DNA of 64,000 bases from Defluviicoccus sp. GTDB lineage: Bacteria > Pseudomonadota > Alphaproteobacteria > MPNO01. The notes below the pieces were generated by a model. It made no database searches. It was given only the letters and a program-made list of their open reading frames with translations, and was not told where the DNA came from. The stretch covers positions 1 to 64,000 of the forward strand of contig JAPPIT010000117.1 of NCBI GenBank assembly GCA_028820505.1, read 5' to 3'. The position numbers and the translations under genes are program-made. Within the stretch, counting starts at the first letter, position 1; each line of letters begins with the position of its first letter. Shown piece after piece: positions 17,222 to 28,046 of this stretch.

Positions 17222-17249
17222 CGGGACTCCTTTCCGGGTTGCCGGCGCG

Positions 17250-17278
17250 TTGACTCGCCCCGGGCGGCACCGAACTAT
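17250..17278 (+). promoter_or_regulatory. Candidate sigma70-type promoter for the hydrolase-ABC operon
   Basis: TTGACT (17250-17255), a 17-base spacer and AACTAT (17273-17278) lie 39 bases before the hydrolase ATG. The -35 box is good and the -10 box is weak. No shorter alternative was seen. Confidence 0.3.
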
Positions 17279-17316
17279 GTACCCTGATCCCCCGGACCCG
17301 TCACTTGCAGAAGCCC

Positions 17317-18116
17317 ATGCGCATCGAGGACTATCCGCCGCAGGAACCGCTGAGCGAGGTGGGCCAGGCCTTCGCCGACGAGGTCATGGCCCGCGGCGAA
17401 GGCGTTTCGGCCGTCGACGTGCAGTACGGCGACGATCCCTACCGGTCGATCGCGATCCAGACCCCCGTTGAGCCCGGCGGCACCGTGCTCGCCATGATGC
17501 ACGGCGGCGGCTGGACGTCGGGCTACAAGGAGCATCTCAACTTCGCCGGGCGGTGCGCGACGGCGCGCGGCGTCGTCTATGCCAGCATCGGCTACCGGCT
17601 GGCCCCGCAACACCTGTTTCCCACCGGTTTCGAGGACAGCGCCGACGCCGTCGCCTGGCTCTACCGGAACGTCGCGGAGATGGGCGGCGATCCGGCGCGG
17701 ATTTTCGTCGGCGGGCACTCGGCGGGCGGACACTATGCGGCGCTGCTCTCGGTGCGGAAAGACTGGCAAGCGAAGCGCGGACTGCCCGACGACGTAGTTC
17801 GGGGCTGCCTGCCGATTTCGGGCGTCTTCCGCTTCGGCGAAGGCAGCGGGCTCAGCGCGCGCCCGCGCTTTCTCGGGCCGGAGTCGAACGACCGCCCGGC
17901 GAGCCCCGTCCTCGACATCCAGGCGACGCCGCCCTTCCTCATCGCCCATGGCGGCGAGGACTTTCCGCACCTGATGACCCAGGCCGACGAGATGGAGGGG
18001 GCGCTCCGCGGCGCCGGGGGCGACGTCACGCGGCTGTCGATGCCGGGGCGCAACCACTTCTCGGCGTGCTACGCGGCGGGCGAGGAAGACGGGCCCTGGG
18101 TCGGCCCCGCGTTCGA

Positions 18117-18135
<19 letters not shown>
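17317..18135 (+). CDS. Alpha/beta hydrolase (acetyl-esterase / BD-FAE-like)
   Basis: A 272-residue serine hydrolase. The oxyanion-hole motif HGGGWTSG (near residue 59) and the nucleophile elbow GGHSAGGHY (Ser near 137) place it in the hormone-sensitive-lipase/kynurenine-formamidase-like group. The C-terminal GRNHFSACY supplies the catalytic His. ATG 17317 is preferred; an in-frame TTG four codons earlier is possible. It is the first gene of a four-gene cluster, and its end overlaps the ABC ATPase start. It may process an ester or amide brought in by the transporter (inference). No signal peptide, so cytoplasmic. Confidence 0.87.
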
Positions 18136-19604
<1,469 letters not shown>

Positions 19605-19606
19605 GC

Positions 19607-20566
19607 ATGAAGCGCACGATCGAAGCGGGAAACGCAGCCCGGCTCGGCTGGCTGGCGGGGCAGATACCGCTGCTCGCCCTCATCGTCCTCTGCCTGATCG
19701 CGAGCGCGCTGTCGGACCGTTTCTTCTCGCCCATCAACATCAACAACGTGCTGATGCAGGGCGCGGTGATGACCGTCATCACCATCGGCATGACCTACGT
19801 CATCATCTGCGGCGGCTTCGATCTCAGCGTGGGCTCGGTGGTGGCGCTGTCGGGCTGCGTCACCGCGATGGCCATGCTGGAAGCCGGCATCGTCGCGGGC
19901 GTCGCGGCCGGCGTGGCGGTGGGCGCGCTGGTCGGCCTCATCAACGGCCTCGTCGTCACCAGGCTCGACGTCAACCCGTTCATCGCGACGCTGGGAACGA
20001 TGGTGCTGTTCCGGGGCGTCACCTTCCTGATCACCGGCGGCCGGCCGATCGTCGGCGAGGACGGCCTGCCGGAGCTCTTTCTCGACTTCGCCATCGAGCG
20101 CCTGTTCGGCATCCCCTATCTGGTGTGGCTGCCGGTGGCCCTGTTCGGCGTCTTCCACCTGCTGCTGCATCACACGGCTTACGGAATCCGCGTCTTCGCC
20201 ACGGGCGGGAACACCGAGGCCGCCTATCTCGCGGGCGTCGCGGTGAGGCGGGTGCGCGCCTCCTCCTATGTCTGGTGCGGCGCGCTCGCCGGGCTCGCCG
20301 GCGTGATGCTCGCCTCGCGGCTGCAATCGGGCCAGCCGACCGCGGGCGCGTTCTACGAGCTCACCGCGATCGCCGCCGTCGTGCTCGGCGGCGCCTCGCT
20401 GTTCGGCGGCGAGGGCAAGCTCTACAAGTCGATCATCGGCGTGTTCATCATGGTGGTGCTGGCCAACGCGCTCAACCTCGCCAACGTCCACTCCTACTGG
20501 CAGCAGGTGGCGATCGGCCTCGTCATCGTCGCCGCCGCCGCTGCCGACCGCCTGCGCCGCCGCTGA
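19607..20566 (+). CDS. CUT2-type ABC importer permease (RbsC-like)
   Basis: A 319-residue inner-membrane permease of the branched-chain/ribose (BPD_transp_2) type with 8-10 hydrophobic segments. Landmarks are the first membrane helix (LLALIVLCLIASALS), GMTYVIICGGFDLSVGSVVA, the NPFIATLGTMVLFRG segment and AVVLGGASLFGGEGK, which is the conserved ATPase-coupling region. It pairs with the ATPase encoded 2 bases upstream. The substrate may be a sugar or another small polar compound, since family members also carry purines, autoinducer-2 or short peptides. The FAD enzyme starts 14 bases downstream. Confidence 0.92.
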   Translation: MKRTIEAGNAARLGWLAGQIPLLALIVLCLIASALSDRFFSPININNVLMQGAVMTVITIGMTYVIICGGFDLSVGSVVALSGCVTAMAMLEAGIVAGVAAGVAVGALVGLINGLVVTRLDVNPFIATLGTMVLFRGVTFLITGGRPIVGEDGLPELFLDFAIERLFGIPYLVWLPVALFGVFHLLLHHTAYGIRVFATGGNTEAAYLAGVAVRRVRASSYVWCGALAGLAGVMLASRLQSGQPTAGAFYELTAIAAVVLGGASLFGGEGKLYKSIIGVFIMVVLANALNLANVHSYWQQVAIGLVIVAAAAADRLRRR

Positions 20567-20580
20567 GAGGCCGCGCCGCC

Positions 20581-22197
20581 ATGACCGACTATGACGGAAT
20601 CGTCCTCGGCGGCGGGCATAACGGGCTGATCCTCCAGGCCTATGCCGCGCGCGCCGGGCTCAAGGTGCTGACGATCGAACGCCGGCCTTTCGTCGGCGGC
20701 GGGCTGGAGACCGTGGACGACCCGCGCCACCCGGGCTTTCGCCACAACACCCACGGCTTCTTCCAGCGCGCGCTGACCGAGATGCCGTGGTACCGCGACC
20801 TCGACATCGCCCGCCACGGCGCGCGCTACATCGAACCCGAGCTGAACGTGGCCCTGCTGCTGGAGGACGGGCGCTCGCTGCAATGGTGGACCGATTTCGA
20901 GCGCACCCACGATTCGTTCGCCGCGCTTTCGAAGCGGGACGCCGCCACGCTGAAGCGCTGGCACGACGCGTTCCGCCCGATCGTGCGCGACATCCTGGTC
21001 CCCGAGGCGACGTCGCCGCCGCTGCCGGCGGCAGAGCGCCGCGCGCTCCTCGAACGGAGCGCCGCCGGGCGCCGGCTGCTCGAAGCGAGCGCCCTGTCGC
21101 CGCTCGAATTCGTGGAGAGCGAGTTCACCCACCCGACGATCCAGGCGGGGCTCCTGTTCTTCAACGGCCTGCGCGAGGTCGATTTGCGGGTGCGCGGCTT
21201 CGGCCACCACATCGCCGCCCTGCTCGCCAGCACGGCGAAGGCGCAGATGACGGTGGGCGGCGCGCACATACTGGCGGTGGCGCTGGAACGCGCCGTGCGC
21301 GAGGCCGGCGGCGACATCCGGGTGGCGACGACGCCGCGCCGCATCCTGGTCGAGCGGGGCCGCGCGGTCGGCGTCGAGACCGACGCGGGCGATATTTTCA
21401 TGGCGCGCCGCTTCGTCGCCTCGTCGCTCAACCCGCACCAGACGTTTCTCGACCTGCTGGATCCGGCGCACCTGCCCGGGGGCTGGCGGCGCAAGGTCGA
21501 GGGGTTCGCCTACAACCTCATCGCGCCGCTGTTCTCGCTCAACCTCAACCTCTCCGAGCCGCCGCGCTACGGCGCCGCCGACGACGACCCCGCGCTGGAG
21601 ACCCCGTTCATGGTCATCATGGGGCTGGAGCATGCCGCGCAGTATCCGGAGATCGTGCGCCACCACGAGGCCGGGACGATCCCGCCGACGGTGATGTGGG
21701 GCGCCTGCCCGACGCAGTTCGACCCCTCGCAGGCGCCGCCCGGCAGGCACACCGCCTTCATGTGGGAAAAGCTGCCCTACCGGCTGGGCGGCGATCCGGC
21801 CGGCTGGGACTCGGCCAAGGACGCGCACGGCGCGGTCATGCTCGATCTGTGGCGCCGCCATGCACCCAATCTCGACGGCGCGGTGATCGACCGGTTTACG
21901 CGCAGCCCGCTCGATGTCGAGCGCGCGCTCCCCAACATGCGGTTCGGCGACCTGCTGGTCGGCGCCTTCACCGGGGGCCAGATCGGCGCCGACCGCCCGT
22001 TCCCCGGCGCCGGGCGCTACCGCGCGCATCTCGACGGGCTCTACCTGTGCGGCTCGGCGTCGCATCCGGGCGGCAACGTCACCGGCCTCCCCGGCTACAA
22101 CGCGGCCCAGGTGCTGCTCGCCGATCTCGGCATCGAGGCCGGCTGGGCGCCGCCGCCCATCGCCAAAAGGCTGGCCGCGCTGGCGGACGCAGGGTAG
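20581..22197 (+). CDS. Phytoene desaturase-like FAD-dependent oxidoreductase
   Basis: A 538-residue flavin amine oxidase/phytoene dehydrogenase-type protein. The dinucleotide-binding motif GIVLGGGHNGLILQAYAARA is at the N-terminus with an acidic ERRP end to the second strand, and the FAD C-terminal motif GLYLCGSASHPGGNVTGLPG is near residue 490. This group includes carotenoid enzymes and many of unknown substrate (pyridine nucleotide-disulfide oxidoreductase domain 2 type). It lies 14 bases after the permease and seems to close the operon, so the substrate may be the imported compound rather than a carotenoid; no crt genes are near. Confidence 0.85.
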   Translation: MTDYDGIVLGGGHNGLILQAYAARAGLKVLTIERRPFVGGGLETVDDPRHPGFRHNTHGFFQRALTEMPWYRDLDIARHGARYIEPELNVALLLEDGRSLQWWTDFERTHDSFAALSKRDAATLKRWHDAFRPIVRDILVPEATSPPLPAAERRALLERSAAGRRLLEASALSPLEFVESEFTHPTIQAGLLFFNGLREVDLRVRGFGHHIAALLASTAKAQMTVGGAHILAVALERAVREAGGDIRVATTPRRILVERGRAVGVETDAGDIFMARRFVASSLNPHQTFLDLLDPAHLPGGWRRKVEGFAYNLIAPLFSLNLNLSEPPRYGAADDDPALETPFMVIMGLEHAAQYPEIVRHHEAGTIPPTVMWGACPTQFDPSQAPPGRHTAFMWEKLPYRLGGDPAGWDSAKDAHGAVMLDLWRRHAPNLDGAVIDRFTRSPLDVERALPNMRFGDLLVGAFTGGQIGADRPFPGAGRYRAHLDGLYLCGSASHPGGNVTGLPGYNAAQVLLADLGIEAGWAPPPIAKRLAALADAG

Positions 22198-22260
22198 GCG
22201 GGGCGCGCCGGCGTCTCCCTTGGCGCCGCCGTCCCTGGTCTCGCCCGTCGCTTCCCTCCA

Positions 22261-22296
22261 CCGTCATGCCCGGACTTGTTCCGCTGCTGTCCGGTT
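22261..22296 (+). repeat. Family D element, truncated copy
   Basis: It matches the first 36 bases or so of the family D element at 8367 (CCGTCATGCCCGGACTTGTT then CCGCTG), then the similarity stops. The gap 22198-22883 holds this and three further repeats, and no gene that I can support. Confidence 0.7.
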
Positions 22297-22399
22297 AAGA
22301 TGGGTTGGACCCGGCGCAAGGCGTCGATACAGGCGGGTTTCCGGCCCGCCCGCCGGATCGGGACACGGATCGCGGCCCGCCCGCATCCGCCCCCCTTGT

Positions 22400-22528
22400 C
22401 CCCCCGCTGTCACCCCGGCCTTGAGCCGGGGTCCAGGCTCGCCCCGGACAACCGATCCGGGGAAAGCCGGGCGACGGCGGTGCCTGACAGGCTGGACCCC
22501 GGCTCAAGGCCGGGGTGACAGCGGGGGG
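22400..22528. repeat. REPIN-like inverted repeat, family B copy 3
   Basis: Perfect 37-base arms (22400-22436 and 22492-22528) with the CCCCGGCCTTGAGCCGGGG core, as in copy 2. The spacer matches that of copy 4 at 63546-63597 closely and carries its own short hairpin CCCCGG/CCGGGG. Confidence 0.9.
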
Positions 22529-22581
22529 CGAGACAAGGTCGGGCGGGGCGGGCATTCTCCGGCACTCCCCTCCCTCCCCGC

Positions 22582-22693
22582 CGTCATGCCCGGACTTGTT
22601 CCGGGCATCCACGCCCCTCCGCCGCCGCGCCCGCGCCCGCTTATACCGCGATGCCGCAAGACGTGGATGCCCGGAACAAGTCCGGGCATGACG
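22582..22693. repeat. REPIN-like inverted repeat, family C copy 2
   Basis: Perfect 32-base arms (22582-22613 and 22662-22693), identical to those of copy 1 at 11960, with a different spacer of similar length (48 bases) whose right end GATGCCGCAAGA is shared. Confidence 0.9.
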
Positions 22694-22744
22694 TGATGGG
22701 GCCAGGTGTCGGAGAACGCGCGCGCCGCCCGATCTTGTCCCCGC

Positions 22745-22807
22745 CTCTCGGCGCAGAGCCCGCCGAACGCCGAACCGGACAGCAAAGGAACGAGTCCGGG
22801 CATGACG
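22745..22807 (-). repeat. Family D element, inverted copy
   Basis: The reverse complement of the element at 8367-8430 with a few substitutions. The GGCGGGCTCTGCGCCGA end and the TCATGCCCGGACT end are both present. Confidence 0.75.
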
Positions 22808-22883
22808 AAACGTGGGGAGAAGGCTCGGTGGGGCGACCGGGCGCCGGCCCGATCGATCGCGAAAGAACTTACGAGACGCAGCG

Positions 22884-24140
22884 TCAGGCCAGCGTCGCGG
22901 CGATTTCCTCGTAGCCGGGTATCGCGGCCTCGGGTCCGAGGATCGCGACCGTGGGCCGGCCCGCCCTGAGGCGCCCGGAGATGCGGCCGACGGCGTCGCA
23001 GTCGACCGCCTCCACCGCTTCGGCGACTTCCTGCGTCGGCAGGACCCGGCCGAAGATCAGCGTGTGGCGCGCGATCTGTTCCGACCGCGCGGCGGTGCTT
23101 TCCAGCGACATCAGGATCCCCGCCTTGAGCTGCGCCTTCGCGCGCCGCAGCTCGGCCTCCGAGATGTCGTCCGCCAGCGTCGTCAGATTGGCGCAGATGC
23201 GTTCGGCCACCTCGGACGCGCTGTCCGCCCCGGTGCCGGCATAGACGCCGAACAGGCCGCTGTCGGCGTAGCTCGAATTGAAGCTGTAGATCGAATAGAC
23301 CAGCCCCCGCTCCTCGCGGATGTCCTGGAACAGGCGCGACGACAGGCCGCCCCCGAGCGCTGCGGAAAACACCGCCAGCGCGTAGTAGTCGGGATCGCGG
23401 TTGGGGATGCCTTCGAGGCCGACGACCAGATGCAGCTGTTCCTGCGTCCGGACGTCCCGGTCGTCCCCGCCGGCGTAGACGGCGGGCTCCGGCGCGAAGC
23501 CCCCGGCGCCCTCCGTCGAGCCGAACGCGTCCTCCACGCGGCGGGCGAAATCGTCATGGTCGAGCTTTCCCGCCGCCGCGACGACGATCCGGTCGGCCGT
23601 GTAGTGGCGGGCGATATAGTCCACCAGGGCGCCGCGTTCGATCGCGCTCACCAGTTGCGGCGTGCCGAGCGTCGGGCGGCCGACGGGCTGGTCGGGAAAG
23701 GCTGTCGCCTGGAAACGGTCGAACACGACGTCTTCCGGCGTGTCGTTGCTCTGGCCGATCTCGCGCAGGATGACCGCGCGTTCCCGTTCGAGCTCCTCGG
23801 CGTCGAGCGCGGCGTGCTGCAGGATGTCCGCGACGATGTCGAGCGCGAGCCCCTCGTCGCCGGCGAGGACGGTGGCGTGGAAGGCGGTGAACTCGCGCGA
23901 GGTGTAGGCGTTCAGGTGCCCGCCGACCGACTCGATCTCCTCGGCGATCGCGCGGGCCGAGCGCCGGTCCGTGCCCTTGAACGCCATGTGCTCGACCAGA
24001 TGCGCGATTCCGTTCACCTCGGCGCGTTCGTGCCGGGTGCCGACATCGATCCAGGCGCCGAGCGAGACCGTCTCCACCGTCGCCATGCGGTGGGTGACGA
24101 CCCGGAGCCCGCTCGGAAGCCGCGTCGAACGGACGGTCAC
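22884..24140 (-). CDS. M16-family zinc protease (mitochondrial processing peptidase-like)
   Basis: A 418-residue pitrilysin-family metallopeptidase. The inverted zinc motif HLVEH is at residues 47-51 with the distal Glu127 (VILREIGQ), and the region around DDYYALAVFSAALGGGLSSR-like sequence near 265-285 forms the second M16 domain. It resembles bacterial PqqL/YmxG and the alphaproteobacterial relative of mitochondrial MPP-beta. The GTG start overlaps the TGA of thrC (GTGA). The thrC-M16 pairing is conserved in alphaproteobacteria. No signal peptide was seen, so it is probably cytoplasmic. Substrates are unknown. Confidence 0.92.
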   Translation of the reverse strand: MTVRSTRLPSGLRVVTHRMATVETVSLGAWIDVGTRHERAEVNGIAHLVEHMAFKGTDRRSARAIAEEIESVGGHLNAYTSREFTAFHATVLAGDEGLALDIVADILQHAALDAEELERERAVILREIGQSNDTPEDVVFDRFQATAFPDQPVGRPTLGTPQLVSAIERGALVDYIARHYTADRIVVAAAGKLDHDDFARRVEDAFGSTEGAGGFAPEPAVYAGGDDRDVRTQEQLHLVVGLEGIPNRDPDYYALAVFSAALGGGLSSRLFQDIREERGLVYSIYSFNSSYADSGLFGVYAGTGADSASEVAERICANLTTLADDISEAELRRAKAQLKAGILMSLESTAARSEQIARHTLIFGRVLPTQEVAEAVEAVDCDAVGRISGRLRAGRPTVAILGPEAAIPGYEEIAATLA

Positions 24141-25543
24141 GCGGCCCCCCTCAGGCCGATCCTCTCGCGCACGAAGGCCTTGATGGGCGCCGGGTCGTTG
24201 GCGAAGGTCCGGACCCGTTCGGGGAGCGTCATCAACGACTCGAGACGGGCCGGCAGGTCCGGCCGCGTGCCGGTCGCGGCCTCCACCGCATCCGGGAACT
24301 TGGCGGGATGCGCGGTCGCGAGCGTGACCAGGGGAACGTTCGGGTCGCGCCTTTGCGCCTGCCCTACCCCGTATCCGACCGCGGTGTGGGGATCGAGCGT
24401 GACGCGCGAGCGCCGGAAGACTTCCGCGACGGTCCGGCGGGTTTCGTCGTCGTCCCGCCGGCCGGCTGCGAACAGGCCGCGAATGCCGGCCATCGTCACC
24501 GCCGCGACCGTCATCCGGCCCGACTGGCGGAAGCGGTCCATCGCCCGGCGCACCGCGGCGGGGTCGCGGTCCACATAGTCGTAGAGCAGGCGTTCGAAAT
24601 TGCTGGACACCTGGATGTCCATGCTGGGGCTGATCGTCGGCACCACCTCGCCGATCTCCATCGCGCCGGTCTCGAGGAAGCGGGCGAGTATGTCGTTGCG
24701 GTTGGTCGCCACGATCAGCCGGTCCACCGTGAGGCCCATGCACCGCGCGGCATAGCCCGCGAACACGTTGCCGAAATTCCCGGTGGGGACCGAAAAGGCG
24801 ACGGGCCTGTGAGGGGCGCCGAGGGCGACTCCGGCGGTCACGTAATAGACCGCCTGCGCGGCGATGCGCGCCCAGTTGATCGAGTTGACGGCGGTCAGCC
24901 GGCAACCGGCGCGGAACCGGGCATCCCCGAACATCGCCTTAACCAGCGCCTGGCAATCGTCGAAGGTCCCTTCCACGGCGATGTTGTGCACGTTGGCGGC
25001 GTCGACCGTGGTCATCTGGCGGCGCTGGACCTCCGACACCCGGCCCCTCGGGTGCAGCACGAAGATCTCCATCCCGGCCCGGTCGCGGCAGGCTTCGATG
25101 GCCGCCGACCCCGTGTCGCCGGACGTCGCCGCGACGATCGTCACCTTCTCGCCGCGCTTCGCGAGCACGTGGTCGAACAGGCGGCCCACGATCTGCAGCG
25201 CGTAGTCCTTGAAGGCCAGCGTCGGCCCGTGAAACAGCTCCAGAAGCCAGTCGTTGGTATCGAGCTGGACCAGCGGCGCGACGACGGGACTTTCGAAACC
25301 GGCATAGGCCGCGGCGGCGATCTCGGCGAGGGTCGCCTCGTCGATCCCGGGCCCGGTGAACGGCGCGATCACGCGCGCCGCAACCTCGTGATAGGGCAGG
25401 GAAGCGAACCCGGCGAGGGTTTCGGCATCGAAACGGGGCCAGGTTTCGGGCAAATAGAGGCCGCCGTCGGGTGCGAGCCCGCTCAGCAGCACATCCTCGA
25501 AACCGATGGGCGGGGCCTCGCCCCGCGTACTCACATACTTCAC
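24137..25543 (-). CDS. thrC: Threonine synthase
   Basis: A 468-residue PLP enzyme that converts O-phospho-L-homoserine to L-threonine. The N-terminal KYVSTRGEAPPIGFEDVLL and the PLP lysine Lys112 in HGPTLAFKDYALQ mark the class that includes E. coli and yeast ThrC. SGDTGSAAIEACRD and PTGNFGNVFAGY bind the PLP phosphate. The length is normal for the long form. It is the first gene of a two-gene operon with the M16 protease and diverges from the LLM monooxygenase gene across 105 bases. Confidence 0.95.
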   Translation of the reverse strand: MKYVSTRGEAPPIGFEDVLLSGLAPDGGLYLPETWPRFDAETLAGFASLPYHEVAARVIAPFTGPGIDEATLAEIAAAAYAGFESPVVAPLVQLDTNDWLLELFHGPTLAFKDYALQIVGRLFDHVLAKRGEKVTIVAATSGDTGSAAIEACRDRAGMEIFVLHPRGRVSEVQRRQMTTVDAANVHNIAVEGTFDDCQALVKAMFGDARFRAGCRLTAVNSINWARIAAQAVYYVTAGVALGAPHRPVAFSVPTGNFGNVFAGYAARCMGLTVDRLIVATNRNDILARFLETGAMEIGEVVPTISPSMDIQVSSNFERLLYDYVDRDPAAVRRAMDRFRQSGRMTVAAVTMAGIRGLFAAGRRDDDETRRTVAEVFRRSRVTLDPHTAVGYGVGQAQRRDPNVPLVTLATAHPAKFPDAVEAATGTRPDLPARLESLMTLPERVRTFANDPAPIKAFVRERIGLRGAA

Positions 25544-25648
25544 CCGGCGTCCCCTGCCCTACGACGAGGGCATATACGCCCCTTCCCGCCCCGGGACAAC
25601 CGAGACCCACTCGTCAGCCGGGTCGGAAGGTCATATTCTCCCGCCGCG

Positions 25649-26749
25649 ATGACCGGCCTCGACCGCAACACGCTCAGCCTGGGTCTTTTCGGCGCCAACT
25701 GTTCCGGCGGTCTCGCCACGTCGACCTTCCCGGACCGCTGGGACGCGACATGGGAGAACAACCTCGCGCTCGCGCGCATGGCGGACGATGCCGGCATGGA
25801 TTTCATGCTGCCGCTCGGGCGCTGGATCGGCTACGGCGGCGAGACCAACCATAACGGCTCCAACTTCGAGACGCTGACCTGGGCCGCCGGCATCCTCGCC
25901 GCCACCAGGCGGATCATGGCCTTCGGCACCCTGCACGTGACCCTGATCAACCCGGTCTTCGCCGCCAAGCAGATGGTCACCTGCCATCACATCGGCGGCG
26001 GGCGGTTCGGGCTCAACATCGTCTGCGGCTGGTACCAGAAGGAGTTCGACATGCTGGGCGTCGACCTCGGCGCCCACGACCGCCGCTACGATCTCGGCCA
26101 GGAATGGCTCGACATCGTCAACCGGGTGTGGACCGAGGACGAGCCGTTCGATTTCGACGGCGAGTTCTTCACCCTGAGATCGACGGTGCTGGAGCCCAAG
26201 CCCTTCGACCGGCGCCGTCCGATGCTGGTGAGCGCCGCGATGTCGCCCACCGGGCGCGCGTTCGCGCTCAGAAATGCCGACATGCTGTTCACCGTGGTCT
26301 GGGATGTCGACGAACTGCCGGCCCAGGCGGCGGAAATCCGCAAAGACGCGCGGGCGGCGGGCCGCGAGGTCGGCATTTTCACCAACGCCTATGTCGTCTG
26401 CCGACCGACGCAGGAGGAGGCCGACGAATACCACCACCACTATGCCGTCGAGCACCGCGACACCGAGGCCGTCGAGACCATGGTGGTGGAGCGCGGCTGG
26501 GACAGGCCGGGCATCCCGGAGGACCGCCGGCAGCTGTTCCGCCTGCGCGCGGCCGGGGGGAACAGCGGGTTCCCGATCGTGGGCGATCCCGACCGGGTGG
26601 CGGAGACCATGCGCCGTCTGTCGGACGGCGGCGTGACCGCGCTCGCGCTGGGTTTCCCCAACTATCTGAAGCATTTCCCGTATTTCCGCGACGAGGTCCT
26701 GCCCCGGCTGGAGCGGATGGGGCTCAGGACGCCCGCCGCGCGCGGCTGA
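25649..26749 (+). CDS. LLM-class flavin-dependent monooxygenase
   Basis: A 366-residue bacterial luciferase-like TIM-barrel monooxygenase using reduced FMN and O2. Landmarks are GLFGANCSGGLATSTFPDRW, LARMADDAGMDFMLPLGRW, TLINPVFAAKQMVTCHHIGG and GGRFGLNIVCGWYQKEFDML, which is typical of the RutA/SfnG/SsuD side of the family. The pattern suggests oxidation of a sulfone, sulfonate or heterocycle, but the substrate is not decided. It depends on a separate flavin reductase; the one at 5507-6064 is distant. The last 26 bases overlap the convergent MFS gene end. Confidence 0.88.
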   Translation: MTGLDRNTLSLGLFGANCSGGLATSTFPDRWDATWENNLALARMADDAGMDFMLPLGRWIGYGGETNHNGSNFETLTWAAGILAATRRIMAFGTLHVTLINPVFAAKQMVTCHHIGGGRFGLNIVCGWYQKEFDMLGVDLGAHDRRYDLGQEWLDIVNRVWTEDEPFDFDGEFFTLRSTVLEPKPFDRRRPMLVSAAMSPTGRAFALRNADMLFTVVWDVDELPAQAAEIRKDARAAGREVGIFTNAYVVCRPTQEEADEYHHHYAVEHRDTEAVETMVVERGWDRPGIPEDRRQLFRLRAAGGNSGFPIVGDPDRVAETMRRLSDGGVTALALGFPNYLKHFPYFRDEVLPRLERMGLRTPAARG

Positions 26750-28046
26750 CGGCGACGCCGGCGGCGAGACGGACCCCGCGGGGCGCCGCCATCCAGATGC
26801 AGAAGATCGAGACCAGCGCCAGCGCCGCGCAGAGCGTGAAGGCGGGCGCGTAGCTGCCGGCGCGGTCGAATATCACCCCGGTGACCCACGGCCCGGCGCC
26901 GGCGCCCAGATTGCCGCCGATGCTGACGAAGCCGAACACCACGGCGAAACGCGGCCCGGAATAGATGTCGGCGACGATGGTGCCGTAAAGCGCGCCGAGC
27001 CCGTAACCGAACAGCCCCTGGCAGGCGACGATCGCGTAGACGACGACCGGCGACGGCACCGTCGGGAGCACGAGAAGCAGGAGATAGCAGAGCGCGAAGC
27101 CGGTCAGCGCGATGGTCCAGCCCCACTCCCGGCCGACGCGGTCGGACAGCCCGCCGACCCCGATCTGCCCGAAGATGCCGCAGAACCCGACGAGACCGAG
27201 CGCGAGCGCGGCGAAATCGGGCGCAAACCCGACATCCAGCAGGTACTTGGTCTGGTGCACCTGAACGGCGTACCAGGCGAACAAACCGGTGAAGAAGCCG
27301 AAGGTCACCCACCAGAACCGGGCGGTCCGCAAGGCGCGGGCCAGCGTCCAGTCGGTGTCGACCCAGCGCCGGTCGACCACCGTGTCGGGCGCGCGGGAGG
27401 ACGGTTTTTCTCCCTTCCGGTTGGACCCGTCGGGCTCGAGCCCGACGGACGCCGGTTCCTTCCGCTGGGCGATGACGTTGAGCGGCACGATGACCGCGAC
27501 CAGAAGCACGGCGAGCGACAGGCAGGCATAGCGCCAGCCCTCGGTCTCGATGACGCGCTGTATCCACGGCAGGATGACGATGGCGCCGAAGCCGACGCCG
27601 GAGAACGCGATTCCCGTCGCCAACCCGCGGCGGCGCAGGAACCAGTTGGGCAGGAACATCGAATGACCGGCATAGCTCATCGAGACGGCGAAGCTCACCG
27701 TCATGATGCCGAGGGTGAGATAGAACCCGACCGGCGTCGTCGCCAGGGTCGCGCAGACCAGCCCGGCCGCGGTGATCGTCGCGCCGGCCGGGATGATCAG
27801 GCGCGGGCCGAAGCGCGTCATCACGAACCCGAGCGTCGGAACCAGCATGATCGACGCCGCGAACCCGATCGAGAAGGCGGCCGCCGTCACGCCGCGTTCC
27901 CAGCCGAACTCGTCGAGAATGGGCGGGAAGAAGAGCGAGAACGAGGTCCGGGCGCTGACCCCGATCGACATGGTCACGAAAGCGATGCCGATAACCACCC
28001 AGCCGTAATAGAACGGCAGCCGGGCGGCGATGGACCGGCCGTTCAT
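26724..28046 (-). CDS. MFS transporter (OFA/monocarboxylate-type)
   Basis: A 440-residue inner-membrane carrier with 12 predicted hydrophobic segments in two halves separated by a charged loop near residues 190-225. The N-terminal FYYGWVVIGIAFVTMSIGVS and SFSLFFPPILDEFGWERG are typical of the oxalate/formate antiporter and monocarboxylate porter group. It begins directly after the stop of the preceding MFS gene with no gap, so the two are co-transcribed. The solute is probably an organic acid anion (family-level inference). Confidence 0.9.
   Translation of the reverse strand: MNGRSIAARLPFYYGWVVIGIAFVTMSIGVSARTSFSLFFPPILDEFGWERGVTAAAFSIGFAASIMLVPTLGFVMTRFGPRLIIPAGATITAAGLVCATLATTPVGFYLTLGIMTVSFAVSMSYAGHSMFLPNWFLRRRGLATGIAFSGVGFGAIVILPWIQRVIETEGWRYACLSLAVLLVAVIVPLNVIAQRKEPASVGLEPDGSNRKGEKPSSRAPDTVVDRRWVDTDWTLARALRTARFWWVTFGFFTGLFAWYAVQVHQTKYLLDVGFAPDFAALALGLVGFCGIFGQIGVGGLSDRVGREWGWTIALTGFALCYLLLLVLPTVPSPVVVYAIVACQGLFGYGLGALYGTIVADIYSGPRFAVVFGFVSIGGNLGAGAGPWVTGVIFDRAGSYAPAFTLCAALALVSIFCIWMAAPRGVRLAAGVAVSRARRAS

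Noticed and set aside
17305-17316. TTG start four codons upstream for the alpha/beta hydrolase
   Set aside because: ATG 17317 gives a complete domain, and nothing favours the rarer start.
20581-22197. Carotenoid synthesis gene (crtI) assignment
   Set aside because: No phytoene synthase or other crt genes are near, and the gene is coupled to an ABC importer; the family has many non-carotenoid members.
22198-22883. A possible small insertion element or genomic island
   Set aside because: The gap is fully accounted for by four palindromic repeats; no transposase frame, terminal repeat or target duplication was seen.
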